Source: Tengunoibacter tsumagoiensis
GTDB taxonomy: Bacteria; Chloroflexota; Ktedonobacteria; Ktedonobacterales; Ktedonobacteraceae
Assembly (NCBI RefSeq): GCF_003967535.1
Contig: NZ_BIFR01000001.1
Coordinates: forward strand, 2,851,001 to 2,915,000
Direction: 5' to 3'
Length of the DNA stretch: 64,000 nt
Below the pieces are notes generated by a model. The model did not search any database. It was not told where the DNA came from and saw only the letters and a list, made by a program, of their open reading frames with translations. A program made the position numbers and the translations under genes. Of this stretch, positions 42,925 to 51,277 are shown one piece after another (within the stretch, counting starts at the first letter, position 1; every line of letters starts with the position of its first letter).

Positions 42925-43416
42925 TTATGAGAGATGGTGGTATTGAGGCTCGAGCAGAGAGAAACGAAGAGAGACGCTTTTTTGATCCATCTGGACAGAG
43001 CAGTTGATCCCTTTTGGCTCGCAGACCAGTTGGAGTTGAGCTTGTATCCACTCAATATGTGTTTTGTAAGAGACTCCATAGCGCTCAAGTGGCTCCAGGT
43101 CAATGTCGGTGATCGTTATCAGCCAGTTCTCGTTCTGCGACTTAAGGTGAATATGATCTTCTCCATACGTGAGTGACAGCACCTCAGCTGTCTGCCTGGC
43201 TTGCTGTTCAAGTATCTGAGGGTTCGCCTGAGTCCGGATTGAATGAGTGGTGTTCATGAGCCAGGGGTCAACGAAGATGCGTGCCGCCTGTGTGGGACTG
43301 AGGCCAGCCTGCAATGCTAGAGCGAGAGCATAACCCTGCCAGACCTGCGTATGATGTTGGTACCAGGCAATAATCTGTTCATCAGTCAGTGCGATCGAAA
43401 CGTGCTGTTCAGTCAT
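42925..43416 (-). CDS. Hypothetical protein, 163 residues
   Basis: Starts MTEQHVSIALTDEQIIAWYQ. No family recognised. The N-terminal ~75 residues are helical and the C-terminal half is strand-rich (NWLITITDIDLEPLERYGVS, INCSVQMDQKSVSLRFSLL). ATG 43416 chosen because AAAAGGACC lies upstream; an upstream ATG at 43533 would read through a terminator. It lies downstream of another uncharacterised gene on the same strand. Confidence 0.6.
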   Translation of the reverse strand: MTEQHVSIALTDEQIIAWYQHHTQVWQGYALALALQAGLSPTQAARIFVDPWLMNTTHSIRTQANPQILEQQARQTAEVLSLTYGEDHIHLKSQNENWLITITDIDLEPLERYGVSYKTHIEWIQAQLQLVCEPKGINCSVQMDQKSVSLRFSLLEPQYHHLS

Positions 43417-43440
43417 GAGTATGGTCCTTTTCTGCATGAA

Positions 43441-43519
43441 GAAGACCAGACGAGAGAGTAGCGTGCTTTCCCATCTGGTCTTCTGAAAACAAAACAGGCC
43501 GCCTGTGGTGGCGACCTGT
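43441..43519 (-). terminator. Terminator plus leader hairpin between two minus-strand genes
   Basis: ACAGGCCGCC (43494-43503) pairs with GGCGACCTGT (43510-43519), and the minus strand continues TTTTGTTTTC: an intrinsic terminator. A second perfect hairpin, GAAGACCAGA (43441-43450) with TCTGGTCTTC (43474-43483), lies between it and the next ATG. Confidence 0.8.
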
Positions 43520-43602
43520 CTTTTGTGAGCCACATTTTATCCGCCAGATGACTTCTTGTCAAGGGATTGATGATACAAAACCTGTTCATCGTGCATATTC
43601 TT

Positions 43603-44142
43603 TTAAGATAACATCTCCGTTTCTTGCGAAGTGTCTGATACGGATTGAAGTTCTTGCTTGTATTTTCGTACTGCGTTTTGATAGAGGGCTTGCGCAAAAT
43701 CAGCTCCATGCAGTACAAGGGTGTGAGGTGTGATTTCCAGCGAACGCAAAATGCTCTGTCTGTGCCGTTGCCAGAATGGTCGCCTGTATGAGCTTTGGCG
43801 AGCTGGTTGTGCCTGTCGCTTGAGCTGGTTGATGTTAGATGATTGGTTCATGTATGTATCTCTTTCCTGGTCTAATGGTTCAATTTTCGCTGCATCTTCG
43901 CTTTCCAGCGAGAAAATGGAAATGTTGGGAAATGAGGGATGTGACGTTGCGCCGATCAGTGAAAGCGCAACTTCTTCTGGTTGTCCGACAATGGTGAGTG
44001 ATAATCGATGTGACTCCCCTTCGTTGGTTGGTACTGGTGAGGAGGCGAAGTACTCACTCTGAGGAGTTCCCTCAATGGAGAGCGTTCCTTGGACTTTCAG
44101 CCCCACCATGAAGGGATCTTTGGTTCTGAGGTGAATGATCAT
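43603..44142 (-). CDS. Hypothetical protein, 179 residues
   Basis: Starts MIIHLRTKDPFMVGLKVQGT. No family recognised. The first ~95 residues look like a beta-sandwich (SHRLSLTIVGQPEEVALSLI); a basic middle (LKRQAQPARQSSYRRPFWQR) and a helical C-terminus follow. ATG 44142 has AGGAG 9 nt upstream. The terminator ~85 bp downstream probably belongs to this gene. Confidence 0.6.
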   Translation of the reverse strand: MIIHLRTKDPFMVGLKVQGTLSIEGTPQSEYFASSPVPTNEGESHRLSLTIVGQPEEVALSLIGATSHPSFPNISIFSLESEDAAKIEPLDQERDTYMNQSSNINQLKRQAQPARQSSYRRPFWQRHRQSILRSLEITPHTLVLHGADFAQALYQNAVRKYKQELQSVSDTSQETEMLS

Positions 44143-44503
44143 GGTTTGCAACTCCTGACGGTGTGTGTTGGTTTCTGCCAGGGAGTATAGGGGATTTTTG
44201 TGACATAAAGCAGATAAAATAGCGCTGAATGACCGATAAAAAAGCGTCAATCATGCGTTAATCGACCGATACTCTGACGGTATCGGTTGTGAAGATGGCG
44301 TTTAAAAGATACTTATGTTTTAATAGTGATTTTTGCCCATTCAAGGGAAAGCCGCTTAGAAGCATGCATCCTTTCAAGAAGAAGGATGAGAAATGTTCTC
44401 CGTGCTATGTTCTGAGGAGGTTTCTGGACTTTCACGATAACTGAGCGGCCTGCGCCAGGGCGAGCGCAGGCATGGAGAAGACAAGAAGTGAAGGGAGATA
44501 CGC
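44143..44503. other. Divergent intergenic region
   Basis: About 360 bp between a minus-strand hypothetical and the plus-strand oxidoreductase. No gene, and no clear operator seen. Confidence 0.4.
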
Positions 44504-45421
44504 ATGACCCAAATACAGTTCGGCTTGGTGGTGCCGGGCGACGCGCTGGAGAAGTCGAGGCGTCTCCGCTACATGGAGGATGTGAACCGTCTGCTCAACA
44601 GTGTGAAGGGCTCTTACCACTCGGCCTGGTTCATTGACCACTTGCAGTTCGAAGACAGCGACGTGCTGGAGGGCTGGACGGCTCTCACCTACCTCTGCGC
44701 GCTGCACCCTGAGTTGCAGTGGGGCAACTCGGTCCTCTGCCAATCGTTCCGCAATCCGACTCTGGTCGCCAAGATGGGTGCGACCCTCCAGTTTCTGTCG
44801 GGTGGGCGCTTCATCTTAGGTATCGGTGCGGGTTGGCATGAGCCTGAGTATCTGGCTTACGGTTACAACTTCCCGGCGGCGAGCCGCCGGGTCGAGGAGC
44901 TGGACGAAGCACTGCACATTATCAAGGCGTTGTGGACGAAGGGCCGCGTTACCTTTGAGGGCAAGCACTACCACGTAACTGGTGCCTGGTGTGAGCCGAA
45001 ACCTAACCCGATACCCCCGATTATGGTCGGGGCGTTCAAGCCGAAGATGCTGCGTGTGGCGGCCAGGCACGCCGACTGGTGGAACGTGTCGTCGACTGGC
45101 ATCGAGGACTATCGCATGTACCTCGCGGAGTTCGAGCGGGCCTGCCAAGAGGTAGGGCGCGACCCTGCGACGGTGCGGCGCTCCTGGTGCGGCGGTTGCG
45201 CCTGCGCGCCCACCGAACAGGAAGTGGCCCAGATCGCGCACGAGCGGCTTCAACCTGGCGAGGACTTCGTCGGCACTCCTGAGCAACTCCTCGGACAGAT
45301 GCAGCCATTCGTCGAACTGGGCGTTGATTACTTCATGCTCGACTGCGGAGGTTTCCCCGATCTGACCACCGTCAAGATGCTTGTGAATGAGGTCCTTCCA
45401 GCACTCAGGTGTCGCAGCTAA
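44504..45421 (+). CDS. LLM-class (F420-type) oxidoreductase, GC-rich
   Basis: A 305-residue luciferase-like oxidoreductase: QFGLVVPGDALEKSRRLRYM, WFIDHLQFEDSDVLEG, FILGIGAGWHEPEYLAYGYN, PPIMVGAFKPKMLRVAARHA. It likely uses F420. Codon third positions are strongly GC, unlike the neighbours, which suggests recent arrival. ATG follows GGGAGATACGC. A perfect 11-bp inverted repeat overlaps its stop codon. Confidence 0.88.
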   Translation: MTQIQFGLVVPGDALEKSRRLRYMEDVNRLLNSVKGSYHSAWFIDHLQFEDSDVLEGWTALTYLCALHPELQWGNSVLCQSFRNPTLVAKMGATLQFLSGGRFILGIGAGWHEPEYLAYGYNFPAASRRVEELDEALHIIKALWTKGRVTFEGKHYHVTGAWCEPKPNPIPPIMVGAFKPKMLRVAARHADWWNVSSTGIEDYRMYLAEFERACQEVGRDPATVRRSWCGGCACAPTEQEVAQIAHERLQPGEDFVGTPEQLLGQMQPFVELGVDYFMLDCGGFPDLTTVKMLVNEVLPALRCRS

Positions 45422-45438
45422 TAGCCCATTAGCTGCGA
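45412..45438. terminator. Symmetric hairpin between convergent genes
   Basis: TCGCAGCTAAT (45412-45422) and ATTAGCTGCGA (45428-45438), loop AGCCC, overlapping the stop of the oxidoreductase. No T-run, so a shared convergent terminator is only likely. Confidence 0.5.
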
Positions 45439-45442
45439 TAGC

Positions 45443-46150
45443 CTACACAGCGCGGCGTTCCTGCAGGGTTGACGCGATCTGCTCAGCTTTCCTCTGATCT
45501 TGCTTCTGCCGGATTCGCTGTTCTTTGTAGCGCCTCTTGTGCTCCTTTTCCTCTTCCGACATAGGAGGTAATGTGTGGGTAAAGACGATGATAACCAGGG
45601 CCAGGCTGACCAGGACCATCACCAGGAAGATGACGCCGACCCACCACGCCAGATACCAGAGCGCCGCAACCATGCCAGCAAGAGTCAAAGTGAGCGAGAA
45701 GAGCAGAATGCTTACCGCGTAAGACAGCGTGATCCTGGTTCTTCTGCGGTGCAACGACGCATGTCCCTGAGGTATGTAGATTTCCATGGGGAAACCGACC
45801 TCCTGGAACGTTTGCCGCATATGCTCATCAATGCCAGCTTCCTTCATCTCCGGGATCAACTTCAACACAAAGAGTCCGGCGACATTCAAAGGGAGCGCGC
45901 AAGCCAGCGTGGCGCTCGCCACCAGAATGGCAGGGCGAACAGGGCCAACGGTAATGAGAGAAGCAATAACCAGCAAATTGAAGGCGATCAGCCCACCAAC
46001 GACCCAACTTCCAAAAGCAAATAACCAGGGGGTGATTCTCTCGATCAGGTTCCCAACGGCCTGCATGCTCTGCCTGGATTGGGCTTCCAGATCAAGAGAA
46101 GCGGTTTCCTGAGGAGGAGCAACTGGAGAAGAATCGTTATTCGCTGACAT
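45443..46150 (-). CDS. Hypothetical membrane protein with four TM segments
   Basis: A 235-residue protein. Two hydrophobic pairs lie at ~45-115 (FAFGSWVVGGLIAFNLLVIA, AILVASATLACALPLNVAGL) and ~145-200 (LSYAVSILLFSLTLTLAGMV, VGVIFLVMVLVSLALVIIVF). The C-terminal ~35 residues are highly charged (KEHKRRYKEQRIRQKQDQRK), likely cytosolic. No family recognised. Upstream of the exporter at 46245 in reverse order, it is transcribed separately. Confidence 0.65.
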   Translation of the reverse strand: MSANNDSSPVAPPQETASLDLEAQSRQSMQAVGNLIERITPWLFAFGSWVVGGLIAFNLLVIASLITVGPVRPAILVASATLACALPLNVAGLFVLKLIPEMKEAGIDEHMRQTFQEVGFPMEIYIPQGHASLHRRRTRITLSYAVSILLFSLTLTLAGMVAALWYLAWWVGVIFLVMVLVSLALVIIVFTHTLPPMSEEEKEHKRRYKEQRIRQKQDQRKAEQIASTLQERRAV

Positions 46151-46189
46151 ATCTGTGTTTCCTTCTTTTTTACGCGCATTTTTGGTGTG

Positions 46190-46239
46190 AGCGGAAAAAG
46201 CGGCTCATGCTGTCACCTGAGATTGATGACAGCATGAGC
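46190..46239 (-). terminator. Rho-independent terminator of the 14-TM exporter
   Basis: Perfect 13-bp stem GCTCATGCTGTCA (46203-46215) with TGACAGCATGAGC (46227-46239). The minus strand continues CGCTTTTTCC. It lies 5 bp after the exporter stop. Confidence 0.85.
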
Positions 46240-46244
46240 ATTCC

Positions 46245-47780
46245 CTATTTTGCCTCTACAGTCGGTGTCTGCGCTGCGGGAGCATCCTTCAGGAAAAACG
46301 TGCTCAACAGGAGCAGCAAACTCAGCACCAGTACCATCCAGAAGCCATGCTGAAGGACACTGCTCAGCGCGAGCCGGGCAGCGGTTGAGGTGTGCGTCGT
46401 ACCCGTTTCACTCGCGAGAGCGTCGTTCACGACCATGCCCATCAGGGCCGAGCCCAGCGTCATGCCCAGTTGGCTGAGATAGCGGATGACGCCTGTTCCT
46501 ACCCCCAGCTGTGTCTGCGGAACTGCGTTTTGGGCCGCGACCATCTGAATGGTAAAGAAGGAGCCCGTGCCAAGACCAGCCAGAACCAGGGCGAAGCCGA
46601 TCAAGAAGAGATTGCTCGACGCGGTCATACCAGTGAGGAGAAAGAACCCGATGGTCATAAGCGCCGCGCCTGTGATCGCTGTGAGCTGGTAACGTTTGCT
46701 GCGCGAGATGCTGATGCCCGCGAGCGCCGCGCCCAGGGTCAGGCTGATTGAGAGCGCGGTAATCATCGCGCCGGTACTGGTTGGCGAGAGTGCCAGGATA
46801 TCCTGCAAGGCCAGGGAGAGCGGAAGAAACACCCCGATCAGAATCATGCCCTGGAGAAGCGTCTGGACGCCATCGACCGCAAAGATCGGCCTGCGCAAGA
46901 GATCGAGAGGTAGCACCGGTTCGGCGGCCTTGTGTTCGACCCCCAGGAAGAGCGCATAGAGGGCCGCCGAAGCCGCCAGCAGTGCGATGACGGGCAGCGA
47001 GGTCCAGGCTGCATTCTGTCCGCTTCCCAGGCTCAGGCCGAGTAACAGGCTACAGGTCGCAGCGACCAGTAGCAGTGCTCCGAACCAGTCAATGCGCGCC
47101 AGAGCTGTACGTCTGGTTATCTGCCCTGCCGGTTGTGATGGCAGAAAGATGCTGAGCATAAGTAGCGCGAACAGCCCGACAGGCAGATTGAGATAGAACA
47201 GCCAGCGCCAACGGGTCGCCTCGGTGACAATGCCAGCCAGCAACGGGCCATGGTCGGTGATCCAGCCTCCCAGTGTGGGGCCGCATAATTGCGAGACGCC
47301 AAAGACAATGCCGATCAAGCCTTGCTTGCTGGCGCGTTGCTCTGGGGGAAACTGATCCCCAATGACGGCGGCGACCAGCCCGACGCCAACACCAGTCCCA
47401 AGCCCTTGAATGGCCCGGAAGAGGATCAACTGGCCCATCGTCTGAGAAGCGCCAGCCAGGGTCGAACCCAGGAGAAAAAGGACGATTCCGCTGAGCAGAA
47501 AGCCTTTGCGCCCGAACTGATCCGAGAGCTTGCCCGCCAGAGGCACTACCGCAGTCGTTGCCAGCAAATACGCGGTCACGACCCAGGTATACTGGCCGAA
47601 GCCATGCAGACTGCTGGCAATGCGCGGAAGCGCGGGCGTCACGATCAGGTTATCCAACGCTTCCAGAAAAGCAGTAAGCAGCAAGGCGATCATGATGCTC
47701 ACCACCACTGGACGAGCCATTGGCTTTATTTTGCCTGCCTGTTCTGATGGGAATGCAGATGCTAAAGTTGCCGTATCCAT
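46245..47780 (-). CDS. MFS drug exporter, DHA2 (EmrB/QacA) family
   Basis: A 511-residue transporter with about 14 membrane spans. LSDQFGRKGFLLSGIVLFLL is motif A, FRAIQGLGTGVGVGLVAAVI motif B region, and GVSQLCGPTLGGWITDH the antiporter motif C. DHA2 members export drugs by proton antiport. The gene is intact with a strong terminator. It lies 140 bp downstream of the EamA-hydrolase pair on the same strand, separated by a hairpin. Confidence 0.9.
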   Translation of the reverse strand: MDTATLASAFPSEQAGKIKPMARPVVVSIMIALLLTAFLEALDNLIVTPALPRIASSLHGFGQYTWVVTAYLLATTAVVPLAGKLSDQFGRKGFLLSGIVLFLLGSTLAGASQTMGQLILFRAIQGLGTGVGVGLVAAVIGDQFPPEQRASKQGLIGIVFGVSQLCGPTLGGWITDHGPLLAGIVTEATRWRWLFYLNLPVGLFALLMLSIFLPSQPAGQITRRTALARIDWFGALLLVAATCSLLLGLSLGSGQNAAWTSLPVIALLAASAALYALFLGVEHKAAEPVLPLDLLRRPIFAVDGVQTLLQGMILIGVFLPLSLALQDILALSPTSTGAMITALSISLTLGAALAGISISRSKRYQLTAITGAALMTIGFFLLTGMTASSNLFLIGFALVLAGLGTGSFFTIQMVAAQNAVPQTQLGVGTGVIRYLSQLGMTLGSALMGMVVNDALASETGTTHTSTAARLALSSVLQHGFWMVLVLSLLLLLSTFFLKDAPAAQTPTVEAK

Positions 47781-47857
47781 GGAAATTCCTTATAAAACGC
47801 GAGTATATCTATCGCGCGCTCATTCAATCCGTTTCGACAATGCCTATGCAGTGAAGG

Positions 47858-47888
47858 GAGAGAGCAGCGCGCGAGGGGCTGCTCTCTC
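47858..47888. terminator. Hairpin between hydrolase and exporter genes
   Basis: GAGAGAGCAGC (47858-47868) with GCTGCTCTCTC (47878-47888), 9-nt loop. No T-run on the minus strand; it may attenuate read-through into the exporter. Confidence 0.5.
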
Positions 47889-47922
47889 TTCACTCCAGTA
47901 CAGGAAGCCAGGTTTCCCGAAA

Positions 47923-48822
47923 TTATGGTCTGCTAAAGAACTGGCGCAGTTCTTGCGCGACTAGTTCCGGCTTGCTGCCGCGGTTCGTCTGGCTGGGATT
48001 GTTCGAGCCGCCGTGTTCCAGACCAGGAAATTCGACGCGCCCCGCGACATGTGGCAAGGTCTTTTCCAGAGCGTCAAGGGAAGGCTTCAAGAACGGCAAT
48101 CCCTTGCTCCCGCCCAGGAGCATCACCTCGGCGCTCACCGCGCGGAAACGATCGAGTTGCCCACTCATCTCGGCGAGAAGCAACCCATCATAGTGCAGCG
48201 TCGGAGCGAGTTTGCGCATGGTGACACTTTCTGGACCAGCCTTCTTGTCCTCACCTTTCATGGCTGCATTGGTCAGTGCCTTCAGGAGCCAGTCCGGCAT
48301 GGCATTCATGGCTGGTCCGCCCAGTTCCAATCCTTTCATGCACGTGACCAGTGCGGCTGCGACCTCACCCTGGGCCATTTGCTGATCGAAACGGTTCAGC
48401 CAGGAGGTATGCGCAGTGCCATCCAGAAACAGGGCCGGTTCGTAAAGGGCCATTTTCTGGATACTGGGCAGGTTCAGCGAGGCCTGGAGGCAGATCAGGC
48501 CACCTGCGCTCATGCCGTACAGCAAGCGTGCTCCAGTTTTGTTGACCAGCGCCGTCAGGTCATTTACTTCTTCCTGAAGAGCGTAATGCTTGCTGAAGGG
48601 ACCGCTCAGACCACGCCCACGCCGATCGGGCAGATAGATAGTGAAGAGATCAGCCAACCCCCCGGCGAGTTGCGTAAAATCCAGGCCCGACGTGTTTGCA
48701 CCATGCAACAGAATCAGCGCAGGACAGTGACCCATCTGGCGATAACCGATGGTCGTCCCGTCAGAGGAGATGACCGAGCCAGTCGTCAAAGGAGAAGGTT
48801 GAATATTCGTGAATGTGCTCAT
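47923..48822 (-). CDS. Alpha/beta hydrolase
   Basis: A 299-residue hydrolase: LILLHGANTSGLDF (oxyanion loop), PDRRGRGLSGPF, LYGMSAGGLICLQ (nucleophile Ser ~107) and GLEHGGSNNP with the likely catalytic His ~270. Similar to esterases and haloperoxidase-like proteins; substrate unknown. It follows the EamA transporter by 30 bp on the same strand. Confidence 0.85.
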   Translation of the reverse strand: MSTFTNIQPSPLTTGSVISSDGTTIGYRQMGHCPALILLHGANTSGLDFTQLAGGLADLFTIYLPDRRGRGLSGPFSKHYALQEEVNDLTALVNKTGARLLYGMSAGGLICLQASLNLPSIQKMALYEPALFLDGTAHTSWLNRFDQQMAQGEVAAALVTCMKGLELGGPAMNAMPDWLLKALTNAAMKGEDKKAGPESVTMRKLAPTLHYDGLLLAEMSGQLDRFRAVSAEVMLLGGSKGLPFLKPSLDALEKTLPHVAGRVEFPGLEHGGSNNPSQTNRGSKPELVAQELRQFFSRP

Positions 48823-48852
48823 TGAAGCGTATGTCCTTTCTGTAAGGAAATT

Positions 48853-49815
48853 TTATGATGCTCTTCTTTTCTCTCCCCGCGTTTTTCTAAAGATATTCAC
48901 CACCATCACTCCTGAGATCGCTACCACACCTCCGAAGAGAGCCAGCCAGGTGGGCCACTCCCCTAACCAGAACCACGCGATGCCAAGCGTGACCGCCGGG
49001 ACCAGATACAGGAAACTGGCGGCGCGGGAGGCTGGGATACGGGCCAGAGCATAGGCCCAACTCACATAGCCAATCGCGGCGGGAAAAATCCCAAGATAGA
49101 CCACTGCCGCTGTCTCGGACCAGGATGCTGTTCGCACATTGGTGAGCAGACCAGGAGCAAAGATCAGCAACGCAAGCGTTCCCGTCCAGATCGCGTAGGT
49201 GGTACATTGCAATGCACTGTAGCGTGCCAGATACGGTTTTTGCCAGAGAAAGTAGAGGCTCTGTGCCAGCGCTGCACAGAACACAAACAGCACCCCGACA
49301 GAGAAATGGATTCCTGCCCCTGTACTCAGAGAAATGAGCGAGGCACCAAGAAGACAGATGAGCATGCCTATCCATCCCCAGAGACGCAAACGCTCCCTGA
49401 GGAAGATGATCGAGAGCACCGCCGTGATGATGGGATTGATGTTGACGAGAAAGCTGGAAAGTCCTGCTGAGACGCTGGCTTCTCCCGTATTGAGCGCCAC
49501 ATTATAGAGGGCTATTCCGACAACCCCGGTGAGTGCGAGGCCAGGCACATCTCGCCAGCGCGGCAGCGGCATGCGCTTGACCAGGGCCCAGAGCGCAAGC
49601 ACCAGGGAAGCGGTCAGATACCGCAGCAGGGCAAGATGGGTGGGGCTATATCCATGGAGCCCGGCTCGTATCCCCACAAAAGAGGACGCCCAGCAGCAAA
49701 TGGTGATGCTGAGTGCGAGTACCGTTCCCGCTGTCAAACGAGATGGATGTCGGACTGCGAGAGGGCTTTCAAGAGAACGTGTCTCCCCTGCCTGTTTGCT
49801 TTGGGTCAGTTCCAT
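48853..49815 (-). CDS. EamA-family (DMT superfamily) transporter
   Basis: A 320-residue permease with ~10 spans in two EamA repeats: LSITICCWASSFVGIRAGLH in the first, LFVFCAALAQSLYFLWQKPY and GIFPAAIGYVSWAYALARIP in the second. Family members export amino acids or metabolites. It heads an operon with the hydrolase and is divergent from the LysR regulator, which probably controls it. Confidence 0.88.
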   Translation of the reverse strand: MELTQSKQAGETRSLESPLAVRHPSRLTAGTVLALSITICCWASSFVGIRAGLHGYSPTHLALLRYLTASLVLALWALVKRMPLPRWRDVPGLALTGVVGIALYNVALNTGEASVSAGLSSFLVNINPIITAVLSIIFLRERLRLWGWIGMLICLLGASLISLSTGAGIHFSVGVLFVFCAALAQSLYFLWQKPYLARYSALQCTTYAIWTGTLALLIFAPGLLTNVRTASWSETAAVVYLGIFPAAIGYVSWAYALARIPASRAASFLYLVPAVTLGIAWFWLGEWPTWLALFGGVVAISGVMVVNIFRKTRGEKRRAS

Positions 49816-49838
49816 ATTTTTTTCCTCCTGAGAAGACT

Positions 49839-49876
49839 TGCGCCTATTATAGGGGGTGCGCTATAATCATGTCCAA
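49839..49876. promoter_or_regulatory. Overlapping divergent promoters of EamA and LysR genes
   Basis: Plus: TTGCGC (49839-49844), 17 bp, TATAAT (49862-49867). Minus: TTGGAC (49876-49871), ~19 bp, TATAAT (49851-49846). The two -10 elements are 10 bp apart, so RNA polymerases should compete and a LysR protein bound between them could control both. Confidence 0.7.
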
Positions 49877-49927
49877 CGATTATCTGTGATCACCATGATC
49901 GATTTTTGCGATGGAATGGAGGAAACG

Positions 49928-50827
49928 ATGGATCTTCGTCAACTGACGACCTTTCGCGAACTTGCTAGAACCTTACACTTTCACCAGGCCGCCGAGCGAC
50001 TGGGGTATGTCCAATCCACGGTTTCGGCCCAGATTCAGGGGCTGGAGGAAGACTTAGGGGTCCGTCTCTTTGATCGGCTGGGCAAACAGATCACGTTGAC
50101 CAACGCTGGGGAACGTTTGCTTCCTTACGCGGAACAGATACTCAAAGTCGCGGAAGAGGCGCGAACGGCAGTCTCAGGACACGAGCAGTATGTTGGCACG
50201 CTGACGATCGGGGCGACCGAAACGTTGTGTACCTATCGCCTTCCCGCCGTACTCCGCCAGTTCCATTTCTTGTATCCGCAGGTTCGGCTCCTCTTTTTCC
50301 CCTCTGCCTTCTCCGCCCTGCGCCGCCTGGCCATCGACGGCCAGGTCGATCTGGCCTTTCTCATGGAAGAACCGATTGCCTCCAGCGTGTTCCATGCCCA
50401 ATCCTTTCGGCCTGAACCTATTCATCTGCTGGTTTCATCCGACCATCCCCTGGCTCAACGTTCAACCATCTTGCCCTCGGATCTGGAGGGAGAAACCCTG
50501 TTGGTGACCGAGGCAGGTTGTAGCTATCGCACGCAGTTCCAACACCAACTGAGCAAGGCCGGAGTCCAACCAACCGCCATGCTGGAATTTGAGAGTATCG
50601 AAGCTATTAAACAGTGTGCGCTGATTGGCATGGGGGTGGCGGTTCTTCCAGCAATTACCGTGGCCTCCGAGCTGGAGCAGCAAAAATTGGTGATCCTGCC
50701 CTGGAGTGGAGAGCCGATTTGCTTGATGACCCAGATGATCTGGCATAAACAGAAATGGCTCTCCCCTGCGTTCCAAGCTTTCTTAGCAGTCACCCGACAG
50801 GTGCTAATGAAGCCTCTTGATCAATGA
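49928..50827 (+). CDS. LysR-family transcriptional regulator
   Basis: A 299-residue LTTR. The N-terminal winged HTH reads MDLRQLTTFRELARTLHFHQ, AAERLGYVQSTVSAQIQGLE, DLGVRLFDRLGKQI. The effector domain follows from ~90 (TLTIGATETLCTYRLPAVLR). ATG 49928 follows GGAGGAAACG; an upstream in-frame start would read through the promoter. It is divergent from the EamA gene, its probable target. Confidence 0.92.
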   Translation: MDLRQLTTFRELARTLHFHQAAERLGYVQSTVSAQIQGLEEDLGVRLFDRLGKQITLTNAGERLLPYAEQILKVAEEARTAVSGHEQYVGTLTIGATETLCTYRLPAVLRQFHFLYPQVRLLFFPSAFSALRRLAIDGQVDLAFLMEEPIASSVFHAQSFRPEPIHLLVSSDHPLAQRSTILPSDLEGETLLVTEAGCSYRTQFQHQLSKAGVQPTAMLEFESIEAIKQCALIGMGVAVLPAITVASELEQQKLVILPWSGEPICLMTQMIWHKQKWLSPAFQAFLAVTRQVLMKPLDQ

Positions 50828-50845
50828 GAGCCTGCAAAAGGTGTT

Positions 50846-51277
50846 TCACCAGGGCAGTTGATAGTCACTTCCATTTTTGCAGAGCAGCAAAAGGTCTGTA
50901 GCGTTTTCAAGAAACGTTCTGGTTTTCAATGGTAGGAAGCCAGAACGCCAGAGATACCAGCGCAGGAGTTTTTGTCTCAGATACGCTCCCGGGTGAGATT
51001 GTAGGAGAAAATGAAGGGCAACAAAGAGTCCACAGGCCACGCCGCATGCGAGAGCGAACAGGAGCCACTGAGTGAGACCTTTGTAGCTTCCCCGAAATAA
51101 ACTAAGACTGAGGCTGGTATGTGTGGCAAAAAAGCTCGCATAAAGCCAGAATAAACAGAATGTACTGAAGCCTACTTCTAGTGCTACACTTCCCCGTTGT
51201 ACTGTTCGCTTGTACTTTTGCAATGTGGGTGGGTCTAGAAGCGTATCAGGTTGTAACTGTTCAAGAGAGAATGCCAT
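50846..51277 (-). CDS. Hypothetical protein with two TM segments
   Basis: A 143-residue protein starting MAFSLEQLQPDTLLDPPTLQ, with two hydrophobic segments (VGFSTFCLFWLYASFF; WLLFALACGVACGLFVAL) and a basic loop between (RQKLLRWYLWRSGFLPLKTR follows). No family recognised. Its ATG lies on the CATG shared with the start of the plus-strand mobile-element remnant. Confidence 0.55.
   Translation of the reverse strand: MAFSLEQLQPDTLLDPPTLQKYKRTVQRGSVALEVGFSTFCLFWLYASFFATHTSLSLSLFRGSYKGLTQWLLFALACGVACGLFVALHFLLQSHPGAYLRQKLLRWYLWRSGFLPLKTRTFLENATDLLLLCKNGSDYQLPW

Noticed and set aside
48013-48825. 270-codon plus-strand frame
   Set aside because: Antisense of the alpha/beta hydrolase; a codon-bias shadow.
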